A stretch of 38,358 nucleotides of DNA. It comes from Caryophanales bacterium UBA7581. GTDB taxonomy: Bacteria; Bacillota_I; Bacilli_A; RFN20; CAG-826. Below are positions 1-9,216 of this stretch, piece by piece (position 1 is the stretch's first letter; each line of letters begins with the position of its first letter). Location of the stretch: the NCBI GenBank assembly GCA_002477825.1, contig DLKT01000047.1:11731-50088 (forward strand), in the 5' to 3' direction. The notes under the pieces are model-generated. The model worked only from the letters and a program-made list of their open reading frames with translations, had not been told where the DNA came from and ran no database searches. Made by a program: the position numbers and the translations under genes.

Positions 1-79
1 TTTTTTTTTTTTTTTTGAAATTTTTTTCTAACCTCTTTTTCTTTGATATTTAGTGTATGTAAAAAGAGTACAAAATATG

Positions 80-111
80 AAAAAAACCTAGGAAAAACCT
101 AGGCTTTTTAA
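80..111 (-). terminator. Rho-independent terminator of thrS
   Basis: Read on the minus strand, just after the thrS stop, the sequence forms a GCCTAGG / CCTAGG stem around a T5 loop, followed by a run of six T. A-rich sequence on the other side would let it act in both directions. Confidence 0.75.
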
Positions 112-120
112 TCGATTTGC

Positions 121-2031
121 TTATTTAACTAATAAAGCTTTTGTTTCGATTTCTTCGTGAATCATCTTCATAAATTCATCAATAGAAACCGTGATTTGGT
201 CTTTTTGACCATATTTACGATAGGTAACTGTGTGATTTTCTTTTTCTTGATCACCGATAACTAAGGTATAAGGAATCTTCATCATTTGGGCTTCTCTTAA
301 ACGATAGCCTAATTTTTCTTGACGGTCATCTAACTTCACTCTTAAGTGAGCGTTTTCCATCATTTCTTCTAATTCTTTTGCATATTCTAAATGGAATTCG
401 TTATTAACGGGAAGAAGAGCAACTTGAACGGGGGTTAACCAGGTTGGATAAGCACCGGCAAAGTTTTCAGTAATAATAGCGATAAATCTTTCTAACGAAC
501 CAAAGCAAGCGCGGTGAATCATAACTGGCGTACGTTTTTGTCCGTCTTTATCGACATACGTGCAATCAAAACGGCCAGGAAGTTGCATATCTAATTGGAC
601 CGTACCACATTGCCAGACACGATTCATTGAATCGCGGAGTTTGAAGTCGAGTTTTGGACCATAGAAGGCACCATCACCCGGATTAATTTTGAAGTTTCTA
701 CCGGTTTTGATACAAGCGTCCGCTAAAGCTTTTTCAGCTTCATCCCAAACGGCGATATCGCCAATAAAGTTATCTTCTGGACGAGTAGATAATTCAATTG
801 CGTAATCTAAGCCAAAGACACTATAAATTTCATCATATAATTTTAAAATACGAGAAACTTCGTCGGCAATTTGATCTTCGCTTAACATGATGTGGGCATC
901 ATCTTGAGTAAAGGTACGTACACGGAAGAGTCCGTTTAAAGCACCCGAAGCTTCATGACGGTGAACATGACCAAGTTCAGCGTAACGAAGAGGTAATTCT
1001 TTATAAGAATGTAAATCGTTTTTATAACATAGAATAGCGCCAGGGCAGTTCATTGGTTTAATGGCGTAATCTTCTTCATCCACTTTAAGGGTGTACATAT
1101 CTTCGTGATAGTGATCCCAGTGACCACTGATTTCCCATAAAGTTCTAGAAAGCATAATTGGGGTTTCTACGACTAAATAGTCGTGTTTACGATGGATATC
1201 TAACCACCAATCTTCCAAATTTCTTCTTAATGTATAACCATTCGGTAACCAGAAAGGAAGTCCTGGACCATAATCAGAAATCATGAATAGTCCTAATTCA
1301 CGTCCGATTTTACGGTGATCGCGTTTCTTTCTTTCTTCAATCATTTCAAGATGTTTCTTTAAGTCTTCATCCGTGAAGAAAGCTGTACCATAAATACGGG
1401 TTAATTGTTTGTTTTTGGAATTTCCCCGCCAATAAGCACCCGCAACGGATGTTAATTTAAAGTGTTTTAACCAACCGGTGGATGGCATATGAGGACCATG
1501 GCATAAATCGACAAAGTCACCTTGTTGATAAACGCTAATGACACCTTCAATACCTTCAATTAATTCTAATTTATAAGGGTTATCTTTAAAGATTTCTTTT
1601 GCTTCTTCTTTACTGACTTCTTTACGAATGAAACGTTTATTATCTTTCGCTAATTTTGCCATTTCTTTTTCGATGCGTGGAAGGTCGCTTTCTAATAAAG
1701 GAGAAGAGAAATCGATATCATAATAGAAACCTTCTTCAATGGATGGACCAAAACCGAATTTGGCATCAGGATATAAATGAGAAACAGCTTCCGCTAATAA
1801 GTGCGAAGTGGAGTGACGTAATAAATCTAAAGCGCCTGGATCGTCTTTGGTCATCGCTTTAAATTTTCCGCTATGAGGAATCTCACTGGATAAATCATAA
1901 ATTTCACCATCTAAAAGATAAGCGATGGAGTCTTTTAATAAGTTTTTAGAAATTTCGCCAATGACTTCATAACCATGTTTTCCTTCTTCGACTTCTAACA
2001 TTTTTCCGTCTAATAATTCTAATTGCAACAT
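121..2031 (-). CDS. thrS: Threonyl-tRNA synthetase
   Basis: Charges tRNA-Thr with threonine in the cytosol. The 636-residue product has the full family layout. An N-terminal TGS domain covers about residues 1-60. The second additional (editing) domain carries the HSTSH zinc/editing motif (H73, H77). A class II catalytic core with KPMNCPGA and the HRHEASG motif-2 region follows, then a C-terminal anticodon-binding domain from about residue 530. Length is normal for bacteria. The start is set by an AGGAGG site nine bases upstream (2029-2045, minus strand). It is transcribed alone and away from the sugar locus, behind a T-box leader. It is the only housekeeping gene here and marks the left border of the accessory locus. 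Confidence 0.98.
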   Translation of the reverse strand: MLQLELLDGKMLEVEEGKHGYEVIGEISKNLLKDSIAYLLDGEIYDLSSEIPHSGKFKAMTKDDPGALDLLRHSTSHLLAEAVSHLYPDAKFGFGPSIEEGFYYDIDFSSPLLESDLPRIEKEMAKLAKDNKRFIRKEVSKEEAKEIFKDNPYKLELIEGIEGVISVYQQGDFVDLCHGPHMPSTGWLKHFKLTSVAGAYWRGNSKNKQLTRIYGTAFFTDEDLKKHLEMIEERKKRDHRKIGRELGLFMISDYGPGLPFWLPNGYTLRRNLEDWWLDIHRKHDYLVVETPIMLSRTLWEISGHWDHYHEDMYTLKVDEEDYAIKPMNCPGAILCYKNDLHSYKELPLRYAELGHVHRHEASGALNGLFRVRTFTQDDAHIMLSEDQIADEVSRILKLYDEIYSVFGLDYAIELSTRPEDNFIGDIAVWDEAEKALADACIKTGRNFKINPGDGAFYGPKLDFKLRDSMNRVWQCGTVQLDMQLPGRFDCTYVDKDGQKRTPVMIHRACFGSLERFIAIITENFAGAYPTWLTPVQVALLPVNNEFHLEYAKELEEMMENAHLRVKLDDRQEKLGYRLREAQMMKIPYTLVIGDQEKENHTVTYRKYGQKDQITVSIDEFMKMIHEEIETKALLVK

Positions 2032-2049
2032 ATTTTTACCTCCTTAAAA

Positions 2050-2267
2050 ATAAAAAAACGTCCCTATAAGGACGTTCATCACGCGGTACCACCTTAATTC
2101 ATATATAAAGGATATATATGCTCTTAATTTCCCTTTTAACGCGAGGGTCACGTTCTATTACTAGAAGCGCTCCAAAGTGGTATTCTTTATTTCTTATTTA
2201 GAATCTTTCAGCCATGGATTCATTCTCTAACAAATAAGGATAAAAAAGAACGTGTCTTTATCTTTGC
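2050..2267 (-). promoter_or_regulatory. Threonine T-box riboswitch leader of thrS
   Basis: On the minus strand the leader shows the AGAGAATG and GGCTGAAAGATTC stem I elements. The specifier-loop context GAATACCACTTTGGAGC carries an ACC threonine codon (2179-2181). The T-box core AAGGTGGTACCGCG lies at 2081-2094. The terminator AACGTCC/GGACGTT followed by a T-run is at 2057-2076. Uncharged tRNA-Thr should pair with the specifier and with the TGGT bulge, favour the antiterminator, and switch thrS on. Confidence 0.95.
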
Positions 2268-2273
2268 AAATCC

Positions 2274-2302
2274 ATAGTAGCGCGAAACGATAAAAAAGTC
2301 AA
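2274..2302 (-). promoter_or_regulatory. Promoter of thrS
   Basis: On the minus strand, TTGACT (-35, 2297-2302) is followed after exactly 17 bases by TACTAT (-10, 2274-2279), just upstream of the first T-box stem. Confidence 0.65.
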
Positions 2303-2358
2303 ATTAAATCATGAAAATTGATAACGAATAAACGAAAGCAAAAGAAAAGGTAATGAAT

Positions 2359-2432
2359 GAAAATAATATTTACAAAAAATGAAAAATAATAAAAATATTT
2401 TTCTTTATTATTTACATTAACTAGTTTAAAAT
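2359..2432 (+). promoter_or_regulatory. Promoter and degenerate tandem operator of the GH13-GH1-GH36 operon
   Basis: GAAAATAATATTT (2359-2371) and AAAAATATTTTTC (2391-2403) each match the 13-bp palindrome GAAAATAATTTTC at 11 of 13 positions. They lie 32 bp apart, the same spacing as at four other promoters in the window. A weak -35 TTTATT (2404-2409) and -10 TAAAAT (2427-2432) follow with a 17-bp spacer. The region is very AT-rich, so this copy is less certain than the others. No cre box is seen. Confidence 0.45.
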
Positions 2433-2459
2433 AGAAGGTGAAATTGGGAGGAAAAAAGA

Positions 2460-3986
2460 ATGAAGTGCTCTTGGTTAAAAAATGCAATTTTCTATGAAAT
2501 TTACCCGAATTCTTTTAAAGATAGCAATAATGATGGTTATGGAGATTTAAAAGGAATCATTTCTAAACTCGATTATGTTCAAAGTTTAGGGGTAAATGCC
2601 ATTTGGTTAAACCCACATTATGATTCACCTTTTAAAGATGGTGGTTATGATGTTCGTGATTTCTTTAAGTGTTCCTCTCGTTTTGGTTCAGAAAGTGATT
2701 TTGATGAATTCGTTAAAGAATGTCATAAGCGCAATCTTCATCTGATTGTAGATTTAGTCGCGGGACATACAAGTGAAGAAAATCCCATGTTTATAGAGAG
2801 TGCAAAGCCGGAAAGAAATGAATATTCAGATCGTTTTATTTGGACGAAAGATCCTTGGGATTGTCCAAGTGAATATAAATTTTTAAATGGAAGATATGAC
2901 CGCTTTGGTGCATATATGGTTAACTTTTTTTCCACCCAACCAGCTTTAAATTACGGCTTTAACCATATTACCCATGATTGGCAAATGTCCTATTTAGATG
3001 AAGAACCGAAAAAAACACAAGAATTCTTATTATCCGTCATGCGCTTTTGGTTACAAAGAGGTGTCGATGGTTTCCGGGTTGATTTAGCGGATTCTTTAGT
3101 AAAAAATGATGAGAATAAAGAAGCAACCATAGAGATTTGGAAATACATGATTTCTACGATAAAAAAAGAATATCCCGATATCATGTTTGTTTCCGAATGG
3201 AATAATCCTTATCAATCCTTAGAAGCAGGATTTGATTGCGATTTTGTATTAGATCGTGCGCATAATTTTTATAACGATTTAGCAAGAAAAGAAGAATTTG
3301 AACCGCAAGTACTTTCTTTTTTAAATCCTGATAGTACCCTCGATATTCGCGAAGATTTTAAAAAGACAATACAAATGGTTGTAGATAACCAAGATAAAGG
3401 TTATTTAAGTTTTATTACTTGTAATCATGATACAATGCGTCCCACAGCTTATTTAAAAGGAAGAGCATTAAAACTCTTCTTCTTTATCGTTTTAACTTTA
3501 CCCGGTGTTCCTTTCATTTATTATGGTGATGAAATCGGTATGCGTTACCAAAAAGACATTCCTTCTAAAGAATGTGGATATGCAAGAACAGGTTCTAGAA
3601 CCCCAATGGCGTGGAACATGAATGAAAACCAAGGTTTTTCCCCGATAAGCACAGTAGAACCATTTTTACCGATTGATGGTAAAACAAGTGTAGAAAAAGA
3701 AGAGCAAGAAGAAAATTCTTTACTTCATTTTGTTCGCCAAATAATTGAAATGAGAAAAAATGATGAAAATCTATTAGGTAATCATATTACCTATTTTGAA
3801 ACCAACCATCCGCGCTTATTAGCGTATTATCGAAATCAAGATTTGATTATTGTTAATCCAACAAAAGAAGCTATCTCTTTAACACTTCAAGAAGAACATG
3901 AACTGATTTGGTGTGATGGAGAAATGCAATATGATAAAATGAACATAGTAATAGGTGCAAAAACGTGCTGCATCTTAAGGAGATAA
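2460..3986 (+). CDS. GH13 family alpha-glucosidase-like enzyme
   Basis: Retaining alpha-glycosidase of the alpha-amylase clan, 508 residues, with no signal peptide and so probably cytosolic, acting on short alpha-linked oligosaccharides. The (beta/alpha)8 barrel runs to about residue 400. FRVD gives nucleophile D208, SEW gives acid/base E246, and NHD gives the transition-state-stabilising D324. The SFKDSNNDGYGDLKGI start and the overall length resemble oligo-1,6-glucosidase and trehalose-synthase-like subfamilies. Conserved region I reads DLVAGH, with Gly where many members have Asn before the His. An SD GGGAGG (2446-2451) supports this start. First gene of a tight five-gene operon; the next gene starts three bases after its stop. 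Exact linkage specificity cannot be assigned. Confidence 0.88.
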   Translation: MKCSWLKNAIFYEIYPNSFKDSNNDGYGDLKGIISKLDYVQSLGVNAIWLNPHYDSPFKDGGYDVRDFFKCSSRFGSESDFDEFVKECHKRNLHLIVDLVAGHTSEENPMFIESAKPERNEYSDRFIWTKDPWDCPSEYKFLNGRYDRFGAYMVNFFSTQPALNYGFNHITHDWQMSYLDEEPKKTQEFLLSVMRFWLQRGVDGFRVDLADSLVKNDENKEATIEIWKYMISTIKKEYPDIMFVSEWNNPYQSLEAGFDCDFVLDRAHNFYNDLARKEEFEPQVLSFLNPDSTLDIREDFKKTIQMVVDNQDKGYLSFITCNHDTMRPTAYLKGRALKLFFFIVLTLPGVPFIYYGDEIGMRYQKDIPSKECGYARTGSRTPMAWNMNENQGFSPISTVEPFLPIDGKTSVEKEEQEENSLLHFVRQIIEMRKNDENLLGNHITYFETNHPRLLAYYRNQDLIIVNPTKEAISLTLQEEHELIWCDGEMQYDKMNIVIGAKTCCILRR

Positions 3987-3988
3987 GT

Positions 3989-5332
3989 ATGTTTGAACGT
4001 GATTTTTTATGGGGCGTAGCTACGGCAAGTTACCAAATCGAAGGTGCAATTTTAGAAGATGGAAAATCATTATCCATTTGGGATACTTTTACGCATCAAA
4101 AAGGAAATACCTATCGAAGTCAAAATGGAGATATCGCCTGTGATCATTATCATCGCTTTAAAGAAGATGTTCTCTTAATGAAAGAATTAGGTGTAGATGT
4201 GTATCGTTTTTCTGTGAGCTGGTCAAGAATCTTACCGGGTGGAACGGGAAAAGTGAATGAAAAAGGAATTGCTTTTTATTCCAAACTAATTGATTTACTT
4301 TTAGAAAATCATATTCGTCCTTTTATGACACTTTATCATTGGGATTTACCGGAATGCTTAGAAAATCAAGGTGGTTTTTTAAATCCTGATTTTCCTCTTT
4401 GGTTTGAAGAATATACCAAAGTTATTTGTCAATATTTTGGAGATAGAGTGCATGACTTTATTACCATAAATGAACCAGAAAATTGTATTTATAATGGTTT
4501 AGGTGTTGGGGTCATGGCGCCAGGAAAAAAACTAAGTGTCAAAGACCGCTTATTAGCCGTTCATCACATTTTACTCGCTCATGGTCGAGCGGTGAAAGTC
4601 ATTAGAGAACAGGTGGAAGATGCAAATATTGGATTTTCTGCTTGTGGATGGGTGCCTGTACCTCATCCGGTAACTGAAGAAAATTTAAAAGCAGCGTATG
4701 AACAATATTTTGATTTAGATGAAAATCGTTTAGGAGATGGTGTTGGTATTTGGTACGACCCTATTTTCTTAGGAAAATATCCTAAACGATATGAAACATT
4801 GTATAAAGAGGATATGCCTGATATAACGAAAGAAGATATGGAATTAATTTCCCAAAAAATCGACTTCTGTGGGGTTAATCTATATTCAGGATACTATATT
4901 AAAAAAGAAAATAATCAAACGATTATTGAAAATCCTACGGATCGTAAAACGATGGATAATGGGTGGAGTATTTTAGAAGAAGTTATGTATTTTAGTGCAC
5001 AATTTTTATATTACCGATATCAGAAACCCATTATTATTACCGAAAGTGGATGTGCAGACTATGCAAAAGTAGAACATGGACAAGTTCATGATCAAATGAG
5101 GTGTAAATGTCTACATTCCTATTTATCATGGCTAGAAAAAGCGTACCATGAAGGTGTTGATATTCGCGGATATTTTCATTGGAGTTTATTAGATAACTTT
5201 GAATGGGAAAGAGGATATCAACCACGTTTTGGCTTAATTTATACGGATTATGCCCATCATCAAAAACGAATCAAAAAAGATTCTTTTTACGATTATCAAG
5301 AAATCATTCAAACATCAAAAAGAGGGTGCTAA
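3989..5332 (+). CDS. GH1 family beta-glucosidase
   Basis: Hydrolyses beta-glucosides such as cellobiose to monosaccharides in the cytosol. The 447-residue protein is a complete GH1 barrel. DFLWGVATASYQIEGA opens the protein, ITINEPE gives acid/base E162, ITESG gives nucleophile E352, and the C-terminal WSLLDNFEWERGYQPRFGL forms the aglycone/glucose pocket. That last motif is typical of enzymes acting on unphosphorylated beta-glucosides rather than 6-phospho-beta-glucosidases, which matches the ABC rather than PTS uptake seen here. The start at 3989 is chosen over an in-frame ATG at 3965 because AAGGAG (3978-3983) sits directly before it and overlaps the end of the GH13 gene. No signal peptide. 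Confidence 0.93.
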   Translation: MFERDFLWGVATASYQIEGAILEDGKSLSIWDTFTHQKGNTYRSQNGDIACDHYHRFKEDVLLMKELGVDVYRFSVSWSRILPGGTGKVNEKGIAFYSKLIDLLLENHIRPFMTLYHWDLPECLENQGGFLNPDFPLWFEEYTKVICQYFGDRVHDFITINEPENCIYNGLGVGVMAPGKKLSVKDRLLAVHHILLAHGRAVKVIREQVEDANIGFSACGWVPVPHPVTEENLKAAYEQYFDLDENRLGDGVGIWYDPIFLGKYPKRYETLYKEDMPDITKEDMELISQKIDFCGVNLYSGYYIKKENNQTIIENPTDRKTMDNGWSILEEVMYFSAQFLYYRYQKPIIITESGCADYAKVEHGQVHDQMRCKCLHSYLSWLEKAYHEGVDIRGYFHWSLLDNFEWERGYQPRFGLIYTDYAHHQKRIKKDSFYDYQEIIQTSKRGC

Positions 5333-5335
5333 AAA

Positions 5336-6148
5336 ATGGCAAATGGTGAAGGAAGATTACCCAGCACAAGAAAAGAACAAATCGGCTATATTTTAAAATA
5401 TTACTTTGGAAATGTTTCTTTTATGAGTTACATGACCTTCCTTTTTGCTGTGCCTTTTTTAATTTATCTCTTCTTTTTTGCCTATCAATGGACTGCATTA
5501 TTAAATAATGAAGAAGCAACAAAAGCAAGCTTAATGTTATTTGGTGGTGTTTATGGTTTAGGGATTGCCCCTTTAACGGGAGTTATCGGTGTGGGGCTAA
5601 GCGGAAGTTATACGATGATGATGCGTATGACCTCGGATCAACCTTGTAATACGAAAAATTATTGGATAGGCATAAAAGAAAATGGCTTAAAATTTTTCTT
5701 ACTTTACACGATTTTAGGTTTCTTAGCGTATATTGTCATATTTAATTTTTTCTTCTTTTATCAGGAAAATATTGGCTTTTTGTATGTGTTTATGAAATTC
5801 TTTTCGCTAGTTATCTTCGCTTTTATGTTATTAGTCATTACTTGCGCAAGTGCTGAACAAGTAAAATATCAAATGAAGATAAAAGATATTTTAAAAAACG
5901 CTTTTATTCTATCTTTTAAAAGACCCATCAGCACACTCATTATTGTTCTTCTTACCATTGCGCCTATCTTTTCGCTGTTATTCTTTTCTCGAGTAGTTAA
6001 AGTCGTAATTCTAGCGATTTTATTCCTTTTCTATTTTGGTTTAGCTACTTTAATTATCGTTGAATGGTATCAATACATATTTGATGAAGTCATACATAAA
6101 GAGCATCAACCCGATGAATATCATCGTGGTTTATCGCGAGGTGAATAA
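5336..6148 (+). CDS. DUF624 (YesL-like) multi-pass membrane protein
   Basis: A 270-residue integral membrane protein with about five hydrophobic segments, near residues 34-55, 65-90, 115-140, 150-170 and 195-250. The central stretch runs from GIAPLTGVIGVGLSGSY through a conserved-looking Trp/Lys/Asn segment (NYWIGIKENGLKFFLLY). It resembles the DUF624/YesL family, often found beside CUT1 sugar importers and of unknown function. It starts three bases after the GH1 stop, inside the catabolic operon. A role in sensing or supporting carbohydrate transport is guesswork. The family call rests on pattern only. Confidence 0.6.
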   Translation: MANGEGRLPSTRKEQIGYILKYYFGNVSFMSYMTFLFAVPFLIYLFFFAYQWTALLNNEEATKASLMLFGGVYGLGIAPLTGVIGVGLSGSYTMMMRMTSDQPCNTKNYWIGIKENGLKFFLLYTILGFLAYIVIFNFFFFYQENIGFLYVFMKFFSLVIFAFMLLVITCASAEQVKYQMKIKDILKNAFILSFKRPISTLIIVLLTIAPIFSLLFFSRVVKVVILAILFLFYFGLATLIIVEWYQYIFDEVIHKEHQPDEYHRGLSRGE

Positions 6149-6149
6149 T

Positions 6150-7088
6150 ATGAAAATCGGTATTTTAGGTTGTGGTCGTATTGCTCAAAAAATGGGAGAT
6201 ACGCTTTTAAAAATGGGGCTTAATAGTGAAGCCTATATTGCTTCTCGTGACATAAAGAAAGCCCAAGAATTTTTAAAAAAATATCATTTTTCAGGTGCAT
6301 ATGGAAGTTATGAAGAAATGTTAGATAATCCAGAAATTGAACTCATCTACATTGCCACCGTTAATTCTTGTCATTATGAACAAGCGAAAATGTGCCTTCA
6401 AAAAGGGAAACATGTTTTACTAGAAAAACCGATGACTTTGCGTTTAAACGAAGCAGAAGCGCTATATTCTTTAGCAAAAGAAAAGCATTTATATCTTTCA
6501 GAAGCCCTTTGGACTGCCTATATGCCTTCTTTACTGGTAATTCAAACTTATCTAAAAGATTATTTTTCTACCATCACATCTTCTTATGCGGTATTTAAAG
6601 TGAACACGCTTTATAAGGAAAGAGTAAAAGAAAAATCATTAGGTGGTGGAGCGCTTTTTGATTTAGGTATTTATCCGATTGCCATGACACTTTTAACTTG
6701 TGGCTTTGATTATAAAAAAATGACAATCGATGAACTCGTTATCAATGAAAACGGAGTAGATGAAAAAGAAAGTATCTCTTTAGAATACCCAAACTTTATT
6801 GCTAAGATGGATATTGATGCAACATTTGACCGTGTTTCTTATTTAGAAATTCAAAATAAGAATTATCGTTTAAAAGTATCACCTCTAGAATGTCCTAAAA
6901 CATTAGAACTTTATCACGGAGAAACTTTAATCAAACAAGTCGATGTTTCACCGCAAATCACCGGTTTTGAATATGAAATTATGGAAAGCATTTCTCAAAT
7001 TCAAAAGGGGAATATTGAGTCTTATAGTTGGCCTAGAGAAAAGAGTTTAAAAACTCTAAAACTGATGACAGAAATTATTCGTTTTTAA
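6150..7088 (+). CDS. Gfo/Idh/MocA family NAD(P)-dependent oxidoreductase
   Basis: A 312-residue sugar or polyol dehydrogenase-like enzyme. The N-terminal Rossmann fold opens with GILGCGRIA (residues 4-12) and has the family EKP motif in HVLLEKPMTL, followed by the C-terminal alpha/beta substrate domain with GGGALFDLGIYP. The SEALWTAYMP segment is like the trans-dihydrobenzenediol / D-xylose dehydrogenase-type branch. Substrate is unknown; a free or glycosidic sugar released by the neighbouring hydrolases is plausible. The start is taken at 6150, one base after the upstream stop, with GAGGTG as the SD. The longer in-frame ATG at 6060 lies deep in the previous gene and adds a tail unrelated to the family. 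Confidence 0.85.
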   Translation: MKIGILGCGRIAQKMGDTLLKMGLNSEAYIASRDIKKAQEFLKKYHFSGAYGSYEEMLDNPEIELIYIATVNSCHYEQAKMCLQKGKHVLLEKPMTLRLNEAEALYSLAKEKHLYLSEALWTAYMPSLLVIQTYLKDYFSTITSSYAVFKVNTLYKERVKEKSLGGGALFDLGIYPIAMTLLTCGFDYKKMTIDELVINENGVDEKESISLEYPNFIAKMDIDATFDRVSYLEIQNKNYRLKVSPLECPKTLELYHGETLIKQVDVSPQITGFEYEIMESISQIQKGNIESYSWPREKSLKTLKLMTEIIRF

Positions 7089-7101
7089 AGGAGCGTTATT
7101 T

Positions 7102-9216
7102 ATGATTCGAGCAAAAGAACCTTATATTTTTCTTTTAACCCCCCATCATATGATGGTGTGGAATATAGAAGGAGAAATTCCTGAGTTACTTTATTATGGG
7201 AAGAAAAAATCATTATCCACGGATTGGTCGACTTATAAAGGAACGACGAATCGTACGGGTGTTGATTTAAGAAATTATATGTTTTCTCAATTTGGAGGAG
7301 AAGATTATCGCGAAGCGTATTGTGAAATCGCGAATGGAAATCATAATGAGATTTCAAATTTCGCTTTTAAAGGCTATCGTATTTTAAAAGAAGTAAAATT
7401 TGATTCACCTTTACCATTTTCTAGAAATAAAGAAAGCATCATTTGCTTTAACTTTGAAGATCAAATCAACCAAATGGAATTAGAAATCTATTATGCGACT
7501 TTTAAAGATGTGGATGTTATTTCTTCCTTTTCGCGATTAATCAATCATCATGATTCATCGATTTACATTCATCGTTTATCTTCGTTAGAACTAGATTTAC
7601 ATGCCGAAAGCTTTAAAATCTATACTTTTGATGGGGAATGGGCAAGAGAAAGAACACGTCATGAAAGTCTTTTAACCTGTGGTGTATTTAAAAATCAATC
7701 ACGTACTGGTTCATCTTCTGCTTTCCATCATCCACTTACGATTGTGGAAACGAAAGAAGGTTTTTATAGCGTTAATCTAATATATTCTTCTAATCATTTA
7801 ACAACCATTGAATTAGATGACTATCAACGTGGTCGTATTTTAACAGGAATGAATGATTTTATGCTTTCTTATGAAGTAAAAAAGAATGAAGAATTTTTAT
7901 CGCCAGAAGCTATTTTAACTTTTGCTAAAAATGAAAGTGAACTCATTTCAACGCATCATACTTTTGTGCAAAAGCATATTGTCTATAAAGAATATGAAAA
8001 TGCACCTAGAGCCATTTTAATGAATAACTGGGAAGGAACCTATTTTGATTTTACTAAAGATAAAATCTTAGAAATGGCGAAGACCGCTAAAGAATTAGGT
8101 GTTGAACTTTTTGTTTTAGATGATGGATGGTTTGGGCACCGCGATAATGACGCTTCTTCTTTAGGTGACTGGTTTGATTATGCTTCAAAAACGGGTGGAT
8201 TAGCCGCTTTAGCTAAAGAAATCCATCAATTAGGATTAAAATTTGGTATTTGGATGGAACCAGAAATGATTTCCGAAGACAGCGATTTATTTAAAGAACA
8301 TCCGGAATACGCAATGACAATTCCTCATCGTACCCCTCATCTTCATCGTAACCAAATGATGTTAGATTTAGCGAATGAAGAAGTGAAAGAATTCGTATTA
8401 GATTCCATTCGTAATGTCCTTCATTTAACCAAAGCAGATTATATGAAATGGGATTATAATCGTAATTTCTCAGATATTTATTCCACTTCTTGTCCAGTTG
8501 GTGAATATTTTCATCGGTATATTTTAAATTTATATTCTATCTTTCAAACCATTCATGAAGAATTTCCTCATGTTTTAATTGAAGGATGCGCAGCGGGTGG
8601 TTCTCGCTTTGATTTAGGTATTTTATGCTATATGCCACAAATATGGACCAGCGATAATACCGATCCTTATGATCGTATTCGCATTCAAACGGGGACAAGT
8701 TATGGCTATTCGCAAGCGAGTATGGGAGCGCACGTTTCCGCCTCTCCTAATGGTTTTACCGAAAGAAAATCCTCTTTAGAAACACGCTTTAATGTAGCTT
8801 GTGGTGGTAATTTAGGTTATGAACTTGATCCCACTAAGTTTACAAAAGAAGAAAAAGAACAGGTCAAAGCGCAAATTGCTTTTTATAAAGAAAATCGCGC
8901 CCTTTTCCAATTTGCTAAAACGCAATATTTTACGTCGTATTATCAAAATGGAATCGGTGGTTTTATCACCTATGATGAAGAGCAAAAACATGGTTTTATA
9001 GTGATTACTTCTTCGACTGTTTCACCTAAAGGCCAACTAAAAATACCTTTTATTTCCACAAAAAAAGAATATCTCTTAAAAGGAAGAGATATTCCATATG
9101 AACAAGTTTTAAAAGGTAATCGCATCACCAATTTAAGTGAAATTTTCTCTCATATTGAAGATCAAAATGAAGAATATGCACTTTATAGTGTAATGCTAGA
9201 AATTAAAGAAAATTAA
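7102..9216 (+). CDS. GH36 family alpha-galactosidase
   Basis: Removes terminal alpha-galactosyl groups from raffinose-type sugars or galactomannan oligosaccharides. At 704 residues it is close to the usual 720-740 of cytosolic GH36 tetramers. An N-terminal beta-supersandwich covers about residues 1-300. The barrel begins with MNNWEGTYFDFTKDKI. FVLDDGWFG is at 337-345, nucleophile D451 lies in KWDYNRN, and the acid/base is in SDNTD (517-521). No signal peptide. AAAGGAG sits before the ATG. Last gene of the operon. Its stop overlaps by four bases the stop of the convergent deacetylase gene, with no obvious terminator between them. This enzyme is the strongest hint that the target glycan carries alpha-galactose. 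Confidence 0.94.
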   Translation: MIRAKEPYIFLLTPHHMMVWNIEGEIPELLYYGKKKSLSTDWSTYKGTTNRTGVDLRNYMFSQFGGEDYREAYCEIANGNHNEISNFAFKGYRILKEVKFDSPLPFSRNKESIICFNFEDQINQMELEIYYATFKDVDVISSFSRLINHHDSSIYIHRLSSLELDLHAESFKIYTFDGEWARERTRHESLLTCGVFKNQSRTGSSSAFHHPLTIVETKEGFYSVNLIYSSNHLTTIELDDYQRGRILTGMNDFMLSYEVKKNEEFLSPEAILTFAKNESELISTHHTFVQKHIVYKEYENAPRAILMNNWEGTYFDFTKDKILEMAKTAKELGVELFVLDDGWFGHRDNDASSLGDWFDYASKTGGLAALAKEIHQLGLKFGIWMEPEMISEDSDLFKEHPEYAMTIPHRTPHLHRNQMMLDLANEEVKEFVLDSIRNVLHLTKADYMKWDYNRNFSDIYSTSCPVGEYFHRYILNLYSIFQTIHEEFPHVLIEGCAAGGSRFDLGILCYMPQIWTSDNTDPYDRIRIQTGTSYGYSQASMGAHVSASPNGFTERKSSLETRFNVACGGNLGYELDPTKFTKEEKEQVKAQIAFYKENRALFQFAKTQYFTSYYQNGIGGFITYDEEQKHGFIVITSSTVSPKGQLKIPFISTKKEYLLKGRDIPYEQVLKGNRITNLSEIFSHIEDQNEEYALYSVMLEIKEN

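Noticed and set aside
1..79. Run of 16 T at the window edge and AT-rich sequence as a possible gene or element
   Set aside because: No coding frame, repeat unit or hairpin apart from the thrS terminator next to it; the homopolymer could also be partly a sequencing artefact.
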